A DNA stretch of 64,000 bases from Paragordius varius (GCA_964247055.1 OZ176052.1:3162001-3226000), one strand, 5' to 3'; positions 1 to 13,896 are shown, counted from the stretch's first letter. A program made the numbers and translations. The notes: generated by a model from the letters alone, not told the origin.

Positions 1-1
1 T

Positions 2-91
2 TATCCAAATCAACCACCTATGAATATGCCATATCAAGGATTTCCTATTCCTCCAAATGTACCCCAACCGACACAACCTTATTTTCATTAA
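2..91 (+). CDS. 3' end of a Pro/Gln-rich protein (partial)
   Basis: From base 2 the frame reads 29 codons to TAA at 89-91. The peptide is rich in Pro, Gln, Asn and Tyr (it begins YPNQPPMNMPYQ and ends PTQPYFH), typical of a disordered C-terminal tail. The open frame, biased composition and following A+T-rich non-coding DNA support a terminal exon of a gene entering from the left. No domain is visible, so the function is unknown. It converges on the prohormone-4 gene, whose stop lies about 600 bp away. Confidence 0.5.
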   Translation, partial: YPNQPPMNMPYQGFPIPPNVPQPTQPYFH

Positions 92-695
92 AAATTTAAG
101 CATAATTTTTTTTGGCTTTCGAAAAGCATGAATATATGTGATTATTCTTAATATATAATTAGTTTAAAGTATTTGATAATCAAGAAAATTGCCACGCTAT
201 ATATACACTTATACCCTTTCTTTATATATTTAATGCTATCTTCAAATGATTTAATTTATATATTACATATATATTATTAAAAAAATAAATTCCTTGCTTT
301 CAATATCCCTCACAATATTAAGAGACTTGATATGCCTCGTAGAACTAAATTGATAGCGATATGGGTGAATATAAAATTATAAACTATACTAAACAATAAA
401 AAATTTGGACAACCGGTTTTTTTTTTCCAATTTCTCCTAATTATTGCAAAAATACAACAAAATATAAATCACAATTTGTCACAGAAATAAACTGAAATAT
501 TTTAATACCATTATTTGTTATGTATGTTAAAACCAAAAATAATTAAATAATATGGCTTCATAAATACTATAAATCACATTTATTACATTGTATAAAGATT
601 GATTAAAAAAATATTTAAAAATAAACGGTAAAAACCATAAAATATTTTTCAAAATTAATATCATCATCATCATTATATCATATTAAGCAAAAAAT
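92..695. other. convergent intergenic region
   Basis: A+T-rich DNA between two convergent gene ends. It should hold both 3' UTRs and several AATAAA-like words, and a short (ATC)n run near 661-675. I see no open frame or structured RNA. Confidence 0.5.
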
Positions 696-3600
696 TTATG
701 GTGACAGGAACCCTGTTTCAAACAATTTCTTCAAGAAAAATTTGAGTTCAGCCAAACTGTTTTCGTCTTTGAGATTTAATTTTCGTAACGTTTCAGGATC
801 ACCATTTTCAATGTTTATGAGGAAATTCCTTAAATGATCCACATCATCCCTCATGAGATTAAAAGCTATAGCAAATTCCTGTATAGTTTTGCTTTCTAAA
901 AACGTAAAAATGCAAATTAATTTTATAAAGATATATATATATATATATACACCAAGAAAAAATATATATAATTTTTATATATTTTGTGTCTCAATATAAA
1001 TTTATAACTTGGTGTGGACAATAGGTAATAGATCATATTTTTACCAAAATAAAACAACCAAACATAGGAGATTAATTTAAATGATGCATTTATATTGACT
1101 TACTTACCATCTTTTAAAAAATAAACAACGACTTCGAAAATTTAAGACAAATTTTTATTAAAGTATAGGTTAATTTAATTAAGTCGAAAACTCCAAGAAG
1201 TTAAGACAAGAGACGGAATAAATATTATTAACAGGTTCCAGAACAAAGGATAGGGAAATGCATTATATTAATCCCAAACGTATGAGATATGGCTAACATA
1301 TATACACTGTGTGCAAAAAAATTTTAAACGAAAAAATTTTTTTTCATGAGATAGCTTATGACCAGCGTATTCATTTGCCGCAACAATTTTTATTTGTTGA
1401 CAACCTAGTTTTTGAGATATTGAGAGAAAATCGAAATCGGGCAAAAAGTGAAAATTAAGGATAATTAAGAATAATCCAAAAAATAATGATAAAATTTGAA
1501 ATATTATGGTTTATTATCATTTTAGGAGATATTTTCAATATATAAATAGCCTAAAATCATATAGTTTGGGTTTCTATAAAATTTCAGGTCAAAAGATGGC
1601 GTTTTTCTTTTATCACACTTAAAAGACAAAATTAATTTAATGAAACACTATTCAAATCTTAACATTCATATTTTATTCAGTAAAATATACTTCTATATCA
1701 AAATAAAACCAAATATTGTTTTTTATTTTTGCATTTTTTTGTCATCTGGTTTATGAGTGTATAAAAAATTTATACTGATTTATTTTGGATTCTCACATGA
1801 TTAGGAATTATTATGTATATAATTTATGCACAATAGGATTGATAATTAGTGGAATATCAACCAACAAATTGTACAAATCCCAATACAAATATTAATTTGT
1901 CATAAAACCGACTTGTTAGAGGAAATAGTAAGGATTTTTTGGTTGATATTCCACTACTATATTTTGCATAAATTATATACTTAATAATTCCTAATCATGT
2001 GAGAATCCAAAATAAAACAGTATAAATTTTTTATACACTCATAAACCAGATGACAAAAAATGCAAAAATAAAAAACAATATTTTTGGTTTTATTTTGATA
2101 TAGAAATTTATTTTACTGAATAAAATATGAATGTTAAGATTTTAATAGTGAGTTTAGGTAGTAAATAATTAAAAAAAATTATTTTAATATAGTTTCATTA
2201 ATTTATTTTGTCTTTTAAGTGTGACAAAAGAAAAACGCCATCTTTTGACCTGAAATTTAATAGAAACCCAAACTATATGATTTTAGGGTATTTATATATT
2301 GAAAATATCTCCTAAAATGATAATAAACCATAATATTTCAAATTTTATCATTATTTTTTGAATTATCCTTAATTATCCTTAATTTTCACTTTTTGCCCGA
2401 TTTTGATTTTCTCTCAATATCTCAAAAACTAGGTTGTCAACAAATAAAAATTTTTGCGGCAAATGAATACGCTGGTCATAAGCTATCTCATGAAAAAAAT
2501 TTTTTTACTTAAATCAAAACGACCCTCTTTTTTACACAGTGTATATATATATATGTATACATATATGTATATCAAGACCAGATGCTTATAAATCATTCCT
2601 CATTTAATAGAATCAACATTTCTATCATCTAAAAAAAATTTAATTTTAGCTAACCGAGTGTTTTCTGTGCAAAAGAATGTGTTAGCAATGTGTTAAATTA
2701 ATTTAGGTGGTAGTTTTGGGGTATCGAATTGTAAAGGGTGTTTTTATGAAATAAAATTTTATTTGTTTATTATTAAAAGTTAGTTTTTAAAAATATGATT
2801 TAAAACACAACAAATCGTTTGTTCAAAAAAGCATTTTTTTTAATATAAATTTTTTATCGCACATTTGCGGTTTGTGCGCTGGAAATCGAAGTGGGACTAT
2901 TTAAATCTCGACTAAACGTTTGAAAGCCTATATATTTAAGATCCAAACAAATTTTGCTAAATTTTGAAATATATTTATTACATATGATAAAATAATTTTA
3001 ATTACATTTTCCCTCTATCAATAAAAATTATTTATATTTTTCGCATATGCGATTGGAATTTAATAAAACAAAATAAAGTTTATTAAAAATAGCACCATAT
3101 CACTCCTGAGGCTTTTAAAAGTTATCCAGCATTTTTCGTGTTACACTGTAATGCTATGATAATTCTCTGCTTTTTTAACTAAATAAAACTTGTAATAATT
3201 TACCCGACAGAGCAACGGCCAACTCTTCTATCCCTATCATGGGTTTCAATTTTTCCACAGTTTTTTCACCAAAGAGTTGTGCTAAAAAGTTATTACCATT
3301 TTCTCGAATCATTTTTCGTAAAAACATATCTATATCATCCACTGGTGGTCGTTTAGCTGTTTAGGGGATACAAACAAAATTATTAATATATAGCAATATA
3401 CTTTTTTCGCATATTACAATATATAAAAAAGAATGCCAAAAACATAATTATGTTTTAAACATATTTGTATTCAAATAATGTCTATAAATCGGTATTTCAC
3501 AGGCCCCTTAAAATAATTTTTCATAGTGCCGTCGACAACGTATATTAATACCATATACTTGGTTGTTAAACATAATAAGCGAAATCCGTCTTTTCATCAT

Positions 3601-6600
3601 ATCAGCTTTAAATTTATACATAATATTGTGTACAATATGTATCGCTAATGTAATTTTACTTGATAAAATTTTGATATCTTTTTTAAAAATCTGTCACCAG
3701 AAAAAATTAATTTAAGGCCTCATGCAGCCTGTGGGCAGCGGTTTGAGTACCAATTGGCATATATCTTTGAAAAATATAGTTTTTTAAGAAGATTACGCTT
3801 CTGCAATAGTCAACAAGTGGTTTTACTTAAAATTCTAATTTCATATTTTATCGTATTATTGAGTTAAACAGTAATTTTTAAAATGTTAGTAAAATAAAAG
3901 TAAAGAGAATTGAAATTTATTTAATCAGGAGATATATCGTATCGTCATCATATTTAGCCGAACAATGGGAGGCAAATATATTATTTAAATTAACTTAAAT
4001 ATTTTTTGAATAAAATGTATTATATTTTTTGCAATATAGACGGCCTACCGTCGATTTTCCCAATAATAGCAGATTCATTTATGAAAAGTTTTGAAAGCAA
4101 TAAACAATTGCAACTTAGTTTAAAGTAAAATTAATGCTCCATATATGGTCGATATGTTTATTATTTGATAATGATAATGATTGAGCTAAATTAATTTTTT
4201 AGATATAATAATTTACCATCTTTTAGGAAAGAAATGATGCTAAGACAATTAAAAACGAAATTGGGCTATAATTTTATTAAAAACTAACGAAATTTGTATT
4301 TACAAAGTAAACATTAGGATTAATCACATAAGCGTTTTTATCGAAATATTTAAATTAACGAAGATCATGGAATGGCATATTCGAAACTTTGATATTCAAT
4401 GTCTACTCCCTAAATATCTTTTAGGTATTTTTTAAACAAGTTTACATAATACTATCGATCAAATCGCTCATAAAATATTTGTTGGAAAAAAAAATTAAAA
4501 CTTTAAGATTCTTTTTATCTAATAATGAAAATTGTATTACAGAGGTGCGTAATTTTCTTACCAACGATTTTATATCGGTAAAACCACGAGGCCTACGCCT
4601 CAGTAAGCATAACGGTAGTCTAAGAATAAAGTTTTAAAGCTGTATCGCGGAGTATTCTTATATCCATTAATAGTTTAAGGAGGTATTATGATTACAAAAA
4701 TTAGGTGAACCGCAGGAGAATCACAAAGGAGCTGGTTGCTAAAACTCATATTATTTTAAATTTCATTCCCTAAAATGCAGAGTAACTCCAATTTTTCGCT
4801 TTTTGAAGCTGGATTAATTATCATCTAAATTTTACATGCTACGTTGTATATTAATACAAGACATTTCATGATGAGATGTGATGAGTAACAACGTTTTTAA
4901 AAAATTAAAAAATATTTTAAAAATATAATTTCATTAATCCTATGATTGTCAAGTTTTTTTATTTCCTAATGAAAAATATTTTTGACAAATTGGCTATGAA
5001 ACAACCATCATATAGCTATTTCAGAGCACATTCATTGCCAGTTATAAATGGTATCCTAGATTAGATTTAGTAATTGAATTACGCAATTATATTTGGTTAA
5101 AATGTCAACACTTTTCCAAATGACATTCATAATTATTATACAAGAAATTGTCACTAAATTTGAGATGGCTTAACAAAAGAATTTTTCCTCTCATATACCA
5201 AACTATTGTTTTATGGGAGTCTGATATGTTCCTAGGTGGACTATAAGAAATTTTAGTTTGATTGTAAAAGTATTAATTTGTCATCCTTTACAACTATTTT
5301 ATATCAAATAATTCTTTTATCACCCATTTTTTACCTAATATATTATGATAATATGGTCATTTAAATTTTTAATAAATATGCAAATTTTAGTGAAAAGCTA
5401 ATTGCATGGCAAATCACCGATGCACCATATAAATGATTTATAGCAGTGGTACTCACCAAAAAAATTTAACGGGCCAAATAAAATATATATTTTTTTCGAG
5501 GGCCATCATGAACCTTATAATGAAAAATACTCCATACTATTTTACAAAATGCACATATTTATACTCTACATCAGCACAAAGAATTTTGTGCTGATTACAT
5601 GTAAATCCAGCTAAAAACTCGTTTTGCACCGTTTAGTTCAAATTAACAACATTTATTTTGATATTAATCAATAATTTTTGACTAATTTGTTTCGCCTCAT
5701 GACAGGCCACTTAATACGTCGTCCATATGATCATCGGTTAAGCGATTTCTGCATGTATTCTTGACATATTTCATTTTTGAATATGCCGTCTCACGCGTGT
5801 AAGTTGAGGGAAACATTTAAAATGACTTGAGCACATTTTTTTTATTAGGCACATCTAGCCAAAACTCTACATATCTTCTTCCCTACGAATCTCCTTGAGT
5901 ATAGCCTCCAAATTGGCATTTTTAAAATCTACGAATTCTTTAATGATATGCGCCTGATCAAAACCAAAATACTATTGGATATATTCATATGCCATGGATT
6001 TTCAACGAGTTTTAAGCAATTTATAATATTTATTAATTCTTGAAATCTAATTTCATCTCATTAGATAAAAATGTTAAATGATTGTCTATAATTAAATTAA
6101 TCTCCGCGGTAAATCCACATTTACATGAATCGTTTTAAGTGTTGGAAAATATAGGAATGTTTTAATTATAAAATCTTGTTTATATATTATTATTTTCTCT
6201 TCAAAAGCAAATAATTTAGAAAAATTGGGTTATTATTTTGCTCCCTTGAAAACTTATATCAAAAATTCTAAGATTATAAGTAATGTGGCAAAGGTAGGCT
6301 AAAAACACCCACTATTTGTCACAATTAATTTCCTCGTCAAACTTTCTGTTATCTTTTATAAATAATAGAATTTCTTGTCTTAAAAAAATCTATTTAATAC
6401 TTTGCTAAGATTTAACCATCTCACAGCCGAGTACAAAAGAATATCATCAAATTCACTGTGGATATCTTTCAGAAGGTTTTTGAATTTATGATGATTGAAT
6501 TCTCTGCCATGGATGTAGTTAACTATATCCACAACCGTTTTAATTATTGTGATTCATCTTTTACACACAAAACCAAGCTTTGCTGATGAAAGCAGTTAAA

Positions 6601-8427
6601 GGATAAATATTTTGCAAATTATATTTGTTTTTTAAAAGAGGAATAAATCCGTTGTTTATTCCAATCATAAAGGGACAGCCAGTGCATCAAAACCAATTTT
6701 TTCATAGTTATCCAAAAAAATTATTATTTCGAGAAAATCACATCCTTTTGTGGTATTATTCATTGGTAAAATTTAAATATTCATCTTTGATTATGTCGTT
6801 GTAAAATCCTTACGAAGAGCGCAAGTTGAGGTGTTGAACTAATATCAGTGCTAGAATCAATAGCAATACTTGTAGTTTTTCAGAGCCAATAATGTATTGT
6901 TAAAAATATATTAGCCATATTTTCATATCGTCGGGCACATGTTGAATCATAAAGGTTTTTTAATTTGTCTCATAATTTTATTATGGAATTTATCAAATAA
7001 AAAAGGCAACCATTTATTAGACATTCTTTTATTAGTTGGAATCAGTAAACGGTTTCATATTTTTCCTAAAATATAGCATACGAAGCTAATATTACAGATT
7101 TTTCCTGGCTAAAGATATGGATATAATAGATTTTTCCTTTTGGTATAATTCTTAATTTTTTTTCCGTTTCTTTTCTCATAATTTTCTGGTAATTTATAAG
7201 AATGATGGATTTTAAAATGTCTTTCAATACTATATTTTTTATAATTATGCTGTCCTTACATAACGGCAGGTAACAATAATATTATTTTAAACGACAATTT
7301 CTTTCCAATCTTTTTTAAAGGAGAGATTTTCATCGGATAATTTTGCGTTTTTTAGCATTAGATGTCATCCTTTGAATTTATGTTTAAATATTATGTAATT
7401 TTTTTTAAAAAATAGGAATATAATTTGAATTCATGCTATAAAAAACAGGTCGAAATATAATGATGTTGATTTGAAAAATATTTTATGGGAATGAGTTATA
7501 AAAAATGATGCAGGATAGCAACGAAAAGAATATGTATATGCACGTTTGGGTGAAAGGCTTGTTAAAATACAAAAAAATGCAATTAAAATTTCAGAATAGA
7601 AAAAAATAGAATACAGAAAAATTCATCAATCAAGAAAATAATTTAAGTATCAATATGGTCATAGGGCAATTTTAAAGCACTCTTAGGGCCGCATGCGGCC
7701 CGCGGGCCGCGGTTTGAGTACCACTGATTTATAGCATAGCGTTTAAATTATAAATGATAAAAAATATAAATAATAAACATTATACTAGAGCTGTGAATGA
7801 ATTTTTCATTCAATAGCATCTTCAATATACATTAAGAATAGGGTATAAGATAAGTTAGAAATATGTGTGGCGCATCGTAAATAATTGCAAATCTCCTTTT
7901 TTACCGAAGAAGTCAATTTTTCCACTAGATTTTATTCTTTTGTGCAGCATATGGATTATTACAGCCACAAAATTAGTTTAAACATGATTTGTGGGCGGTT
8001 TTAGCCCAAACCACGTCTAATTAAACCGATTTGTTTTATCGTTAAACCGGGTGAGACTTGAGTTATTTGATAAAACTAAGAAGCTTATGAATTTTATATT
8101 AAGGATTGTAAGTTTTGTTTAAAAAGATTATGCTCATCCTGTGCGGACACGCTAAAAATTAATGGTCAATTTGTGGGTTAGTTATTTGGTAATCCCAAAA
8201 CATATCATATACGGCACACAAACCCTTGTACTTTTACACCAAGTGGAAGGCTTTATGTTAAATGAAAACCAGGGCGGTCGAATTTTAGATCGTATTTTAC
8301 ATTAAAAATTATGCGAATTTTTTTATTGTACATATTCTATGGAAACACATGACAAAAACTAACCAAATAATTATTTTTTCCTAAATACAGCCGTAAAATA
8401 TATGTAATCACACATAAAAAACCTAAT

Positions 8428-8467
<40 letters not shown>

Positions 8468-10482
8468 CACTTTCAATAAATAAATTATCAAGTCTGCGAT
8501 TCGCACGCTGACGACTTAACTGCCGTGTGTTAAAACATACATATATATTTACCCTTTTACGCCACTGATATGATAATAGTCGGGATATAAGAATAATTGT
8601 TCAATTTAAATCGAAAAATATTACTTAATCCATTTTTCATCATTTAGATAATAGATATACCATTTACAGTTCAAATTCACCCTTGAACAATTCAAATATA
8701 CCCTAAAATAAATTAAGTGTTTTTTAAGATTAAAAATTACTAATATTTTTTATATATTTTAAAAAATAAAATTAAATAATAATGTAAAAATAATAAACTA
8801 TGCTATTAAGATATATTTCATATTAATGATGGGTTATATTAGCCCGAATACACATAATTTTATTATTAGGGTGAATTTGAATTGTTCGAGAGTGAAAATA
8901 AATTGTAAATGGTATATTAAAACCGTCATTTTTTAATAATCTCAAATTAAAAGTAATTTTTAATTTATATATTAAAACTTTTTTTAGAATCATGTCCTAA
9001 AACTTTCATAGGAGCCGTCTAATTATATTTATAAGTTTTGAAACAAAAAATAAAAAACAAACCAGCAGTACAAAGCTTTGAGTTTTCGTCATATCCATCA
9101 GGACAATCGGGATTCTCGTCGCACAGGTATTGAAGTGGCAGACATTTGTCCGAATCCGGACACAAAAAGGGTTGAGAAGCCAAACATTTAAATTCTACCA
9201 TGAAATATTAGTTAATTTACATGAATTCATTTATATACCAAATAAAAATATTTTTAATCATTGGTTTTTTATTGTTTTGAGATTTCTACATAAATGACGA
9301 TAAAACTTTCTAGGAAATAAAACAAAGAATTGAGATAGGACATTCTTAATGCCCTGGTCATAAGGAATGGCATTGTCAACGATTCAACCTTAAAGTAAAT
9401 AAAGATTGATCAATAGTCTAAACATCAATATTTTTGTATGGTTCTGACAAATGGGTCATAATGTCTGCAGGTGAAAAAGTTTTATACGCTTCGAGTAAAT
9501 TATCGAATTAAATGTTCAAAGAAAAAGCTATGGATATTCAAATTAAAAGAGAAACTATTCAACATAACTAATACAGATAAAAAATGGTCTTTTTATGGGC
9601 ATGTTTATTAGAATAAATGGATGTGAAAAAGGTGTTATTAGCAACTTTGGAATTTAAACAAGAAAAGATGGGAGTATTATAGCCATTAATCCTCAATCTA
9701 AAAAAATTAAAAGAACTGTCTAACGGCAATTAATGGCGACGATTATTATCAGAACGGGAATCAATCAATTATTCACTATATTCTTTTCCTATTGATATTA
9801 TGGCACGATTTGATATTTCTGCGCTTAGCCTAATAACCAAATATATTTATGGATCGTTTGCCATTTTAAAGAAGTATTTTAGGATTATGTCATTTAAATA
9901 TATAATAAAAACATACTTATTAATAATGATATTATTGACAAATTTGAGGCATTATGGTAAACGTCTTATATGGCCTCGACTTTTTACAAGCTTTTTGAAA
10001 TAAAGATCGCCACATACTAATAGGTTTATGCTAATCAGATTTAATAAATTCTTAATTTTAAGTTATAATAAGATTCCATCAACTCACTAGATTGTGGGTA
10101 TTTTGAGTATTTTTTCATTTTAAATTATTACAAATAAAGATAACAGGCCAATTTTCAGAAATTAAATGAAATGGGTAGCAGGTGTACTATACATATTTTA
10201 AATTATAATTTTAAGTATAGATTCTATTTATCAAATTTAATTTTAAGTAAATTAAAACGCAATCAAAAATTTAAAAATGGTATTAGTTGTGAGCCTTTAT
10301 TTAAATACGCGTTAAATTAAAAATTAGTTTTGATCTTAAAAAATAACTTTTTAACTAATATCATACATACCCTTTCCCGCCTTTTTCAAGATTCTAGAAT
10401 AAAATGGTTGATACACAGAATATTCGAATGTAGATTTCGCACAAATCAAAAGGCATAATACCAAAAAGTAACTCATCATCAT
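696..10482 (-). CDS. prohormone-4 / IDLSRF-like peptide precursor, LDLa domain
   Basis: Four exons join in phase: 10482-10371, 9194-9063, 3356-3204 and 895-696 (stop TAA 698-696), giving 198 residues. Exon 1 begins with three Met codons and a signal peptide (core [11 protein letters not shown]). Exon 2 encodes one LDL-receptor class A module with six Cys and the Ca-binding end CPDGYDENS. It is followed by LCTAAKRPP, whose Lys-Arg fits a convertase site. Exons 3-4 encode a conserved helical C-terminal region ([32 protein letters not shown]). From memory of the family, order, spacing and these blocks match the arthropod prohormone-4 group, a secreted neuropeptide-like precursor with an LDLa module. 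All introns are phase 1. The long introns (0.9-0.7, 2.3 and 5.7 kb) are full of transposons. Identification rests on remembered family sequences, not on a search. Confidence 0.82.
1305..2541. mobile_element. foldback (long inverted repeat) DNA element, Tc1/mariner-like ends
   Basis: The two halves are reverse complements for about 560 bp around a central loop near 1866-1939. The outer ends read CACTGTGTGCAAAAAA and its complement (TTTTTTACACAGTG), each flanked by TA (1303-1304, 2542-2543). TA target duplication and a CACTGTG-type terminus are the hallmarks of Tc1/mariner elements. No transposase frame survives, so this is a non-autonomous palindromic element. The right arm carries about 40 extra bases near 2140-2185. 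It lies in the last intron of the prohormone-4 gene. Confidence 0.8.
3489..3760. mobile_element. decayed non-autonomous hAT copy
   Basis: The right end (about 3716-3760) matches the right terminus of the hAT element at 5444-7726 with scattered differences, including GCGGTTTGAGTACCA. The left end near 3489 (CGGTATTTCACAGGCCCC) resembles the left terminus. At about 270 bp it is an old internally deleted relative. Target duplications are not clear. Confidence 0.5.
5444..7726 (-). mobile_element. hAT DNA transposon with intact ends
   Basis: Both termini are present: left CAGTGGTACTCACC, right the complement of CAGTGGTACTCAAACCGCGG. They are flanked by perfect 8-bp direct repeats ATTTATAG (5436-5443 and 7727-7734), diagnostic of hAT insertion. 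The subterminal GGCCCGCGGGCC block is typical of ZBED5/GTF2IRD2-related hATs. The transposase is on the minus strand and is broken. It sits in intron 2 of the prohormone-4 gene. Its preserved target duplication suggests a younger insertion than the relic at 3.5 kb. Confidence 0.85.
5560..7350 (-). pseudogene. hAT transposase relic
   Basis: Reading the minus strand, stretches match hAT transposases of the GTF2IRD2/ZBED5/SCAND3 type. AIDSSTDIS followed by TPQLALFVR (about 6880-6808) is the region of the first catalytic Asp. [17 protein letters not shown] and [15 protein letters not shown] (about 6540-6400) form the conserved core containing RW. Between and around them the frame changes several times and stops occur, so no protein can be made. 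The hAT dimerisation region would lie toward the left end and is not recognisable. Confidence 0.7.
8430..8464. repeat. (AT)n microsatellite
   Basis: About 17 AT units in prohormone-4 intron 2. Similar tracts occur at 14755-14788, 17358-17383, 36563-36602 and 62047-62069. Confidence 0.9.
8655..8917. mobile_element. MITE of the ATATACCATTT family
   Basis: Terminal inverted repeats of about 45 bp: left ATATACCATTTACAGTTCAA followed by an AATTCACCC block, right ending in TGTAAATGGTATAT with GGGTGAATTTGAATTGTTC. The 263-bp element has an A+T-rich non-coding middle. Related ends occur at 21308-21387, 33375-33440, 40643-41169 and 59318-59348. The flanking target duplication is unclear, so the superfamily is not assigned. 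Confidence 0.65.
9340..9780 (+). mobile_element. LINE 3'-region scrap
   Basis: On the plus strand, interrupted frames read [10 protein letters not shown] and, further on, a GH(V) plus Lys/Arg-rich stretch. These recall the end of non-LTR reverse transcriptase ORFs (LYGSETW ... FGHV). Stops interrupt every frame. It lies in intron 1 of the prohormone-4 gene and is too worn to assign a clade. Confidence 0.4.
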
Positions 10483-13400
10483 CTTAATATATCTTTCCAA
10501 CTTAAATTATAAAAATAAATTATATTACGATTTCCAGTTGAAATTATACGTTGATTTGTGTTACAGAGATAGTATATTTACGCTTAATATATATTATTTA
10601 TCGCCATTAAGTCTAAAAATTCGTTACTAAATTATAAATAAATAAAGGTAAAAAATGGTGTTGGAATTTTTTTTCCGATATAATTTTGGACACAACGCAC
10701 GTTAATACACGGAAATGTATAGAAATATATATATATATAATCCATTTGTCACGATAATACTTTAACATATATCTTTTTTAATGGACATAGACCACCAATC
10801 TCAATAAGGTAAAACTAAAAAAGCTTATAAATACTGTTTATAACTATAATTATAATTACTATAGAAAAAGAGTTTAGGAAAAGCGGTTCCTAGTTAGTAC
10901 ACTAAAACCATTATTTAATTATTTACCTTTGGACATACGTGCGTGCTTATGAACGATCGAGAAAGCAAAATATTGCATTCAATATTTTCAGAGTGAAAAT
11001 GCCGAAAGAGCACTTAAAAAATTTATATAAATTATGCTAATAAAGTTAAAATATTAATGAAAACTATGAATAAGGGTAATACCTTTTTAACTTATGTATT
11101 ATTCAAAACGAAAACGGTTCAAAAATCAAATCGAATCGACACTAATGCTATTTATGTTTTGATAAATTGTTCATCCATTTGACAATGCAATTTCATTGTC
11201 AACGTCAAATTTTTATAGATTATATAGTTACTAAACTACACATCCTTTAAAATATTACTAAATTTTTGGGTGTTTATATTTAACTTTTTACCAAATTTCC
11301 ATTTCGATTTGGTTAATTTGTGATATATTGAAATAAAAACCTATAGGTATTATAGTATTTTATTTTCTTTCACACTTCCATCGCAAAATGTAGTTTGCTA
11401 TTTTTGAGGCAATTAAGAGTTAAATAATAACCAGTTAGTTAAAACTATTTAACACCAAGTTTAAAATATTACCACAAAGTTTTATTTATTTAACAATGAT
11501 GAGGAGGAAAACTTTTTTAAACTTTGCTTTATAAGTTAATGGTTCAGGAAGAGGATAAATTGCAATTAAAAGCTAATGTTGGAGTAATGGTTTTGACCAT
11601 AAATATAAATTTGCAATTAAACTGTCATCATTTTTTATTTTTTTGTGTTTGGTTAAAAATTTCAGGTTAGTTTTTAGGCAATTGAAACAGAACTAATTTA
11701 GTGTTAAAAAATTTACACCAAATGAGGTTTAACCTAAATTACAATCAAACATATAATAATTTTTTCAGGAACTTTCCTGTTTCATATTTTCTAAATTTTA
11801 TTAATGGACTATTTATAAGCTGTTCCATTTTTGTATGTTCACGATATTAATTAGTTTTTTTACTAAAAACTTAATTAGGTTCCGTTTAAGGGGGAATTAT
11901 TTGTAGCCGAGGATAGCTGTACTAGATTAAATTTTGTAAAACACTTAATGTTACAGGAAGAATTTTTAATTCTTTGATTGGCAAATAATTTTTGTTTAAT
12001 TCAACAGTTTATAATAATTAAAACATTTAAACGTCTCAAAACAGATTTACTTAACAAGGTCAACACGACTTATTGTTCTAAACCATTACCTTATATATCA
12101 GCAAATATTTAATTTATACCCATTTAAGAACTTAATAATTTTATGTTGCTTACAAAAGGTTACAATTTGATTTTAGGGGGTTAAAGTCAAAATTAAATTA
12201 AATCTCGATTTACATACTAAAAAAAGGTTAATACATCTTCTATTAAATTTTAAAATTTAGGATTTTAGAGTATTTGCGCTGTAAGCTTTTTAATTATTTT
12301 TTAAACATATTTAACACAGTGCACCAATATCTTAAAATATGTATTTTTTACGTAAAGTTTTCGGATTCTCATACACCTTTTTTGGGTACGAATGATAAAA
12401 GAATTATATTCATTTTTGTGGCAATTCAATACGAAAAATCGCATTGTTCACATAATGTTAAATAAAATTTTTTTGGTAAAAGGTAAATGCTTCATTCCAA
12501 AAAATATTACCAAAATATATCACATACTATAAAAAAGCCAAACTACATTTTTATACTTTTAATTTTAGATGAAGCCTTTCAAGCTCTCAAATTTTAGGCC
12601 TCTCCAAAATGGTCTAGTTTTTAAAATTAACCCAAAAAACCGGCATCTTGGCATAAGAATGTTAAATATGTGTTGGATCAGTGGTTTCCAAAGCATTGGG
12701 AAGTTATCATTGTAGAATCTTAAATTCACACATATATCCAATTATTTTTCCTTTTACTGGTTTTTATTATACTATATAAAAATAAAATAGCGTTAAAAGC
12801 TAAAAATACAAATGGAAAGCATTATAAGAATGATTTAAATGTAAAGATTTATGTAATACATTACATATTTTAATTTCTTTCCGCCCATTCCTCGCTTTTA
12901 TACAAATACACACTTGTAATTTTTAGTTATTAGTATTCATTTCCATTATTATTTAATATATTGCATTATGAAAACAAGACAAAATCATAAAGAATATTTT
13001 TTAGCTCAATAATAAAACTATAAACAGGAAAGATAATCTAAATCTCATGAAAATTAACAAGATTTGTCCCCCGATATGGAGAAAATATATCAACGATCGC
13101 AAATACAGATTTTAATAGATATTTTATAAAAAACATATGTTATATTGAACTCATATTTAATAATCATCATAAAATTCTGAGGTTAAATTGTTCAGGGTCA
13201 TTGAACTGTATTGAAAAAATGTTTTTATAATATTTTAAATGTTTTTTTACTCACAAATCTCTTAATTACCATATAAAATGGTTCATTAAAATTTTGATAA
13301 AATTTTATTTTTCAGGGTTTGTTAAAATTTTCTGGTGATGTCGTCTACCTCATATCGAAATTTCGGCGTTCTACTTTAAAAAAGTATCCGGGAGCTTACA

Positions 13401-13896
13401 TTCAAATTTAAACATTTTATAAAAATATTGTTTTGCTTTTTATATATAGTTAATGATCTGTTAGTGATATTTTTCAATGAAACATTTAACTTTTACTATA
13501 AAAATTTTATTTATCAGAATGTGCACCCCTTTAGCGATTTTTTCATATGGAGCAATCATCACAAAAATGTAAATATATTTATATATTACTCGTATTAAAA
13601 CCAAAAACACCATGAGATCCAGATACATTTAACTATCAGAATATAATTTTGTGCGCAGTGTACATAGTAGAAATTGGAAAACCGTTTTCGGTTTCTAGAG
13701 TTTTTCGAATAAAAATGGTTGGAATTTTGACTTAATTATATTTGGAATTACTGATATGTTAGTTCAATATTTTTGCAAAAGAATGTGATTAATCGTGGCA
13801 AAAATATATGCCACTATTGCATGCTAATTTTGACTATTAACTTAAAAGAATTATTCACATTCAATAATTTTCAGAAAATAATATTAAAATATAGAT
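10483..13896. other. gene-poor intergenic DNA
   Basis: No frame here has codon-like composition or a recognisable domain. The longest frames are Phe/Ile/Lys-rich and look like chance. A single hAT-like end (CAGTGGTTTCCAAAGC) is at 12680-12695 without a visible partner. Confidence 0.5.

Noticed and set aside
8490-8540. Palindromic TGCGATTCGCA within AAGTC...GACTT after the (AT)n tract
   Set aside because: Considered as a ribozyme or terminator hairpin, but it lacks hammerhead boxes and has no coding context.
12680-12720. Single hAT-like terminus (CAGTGGTTTCCAAAGC)
   Set aside because: No partner terminus or target duplication found within a few kilobases, so only mentioned in the region note.
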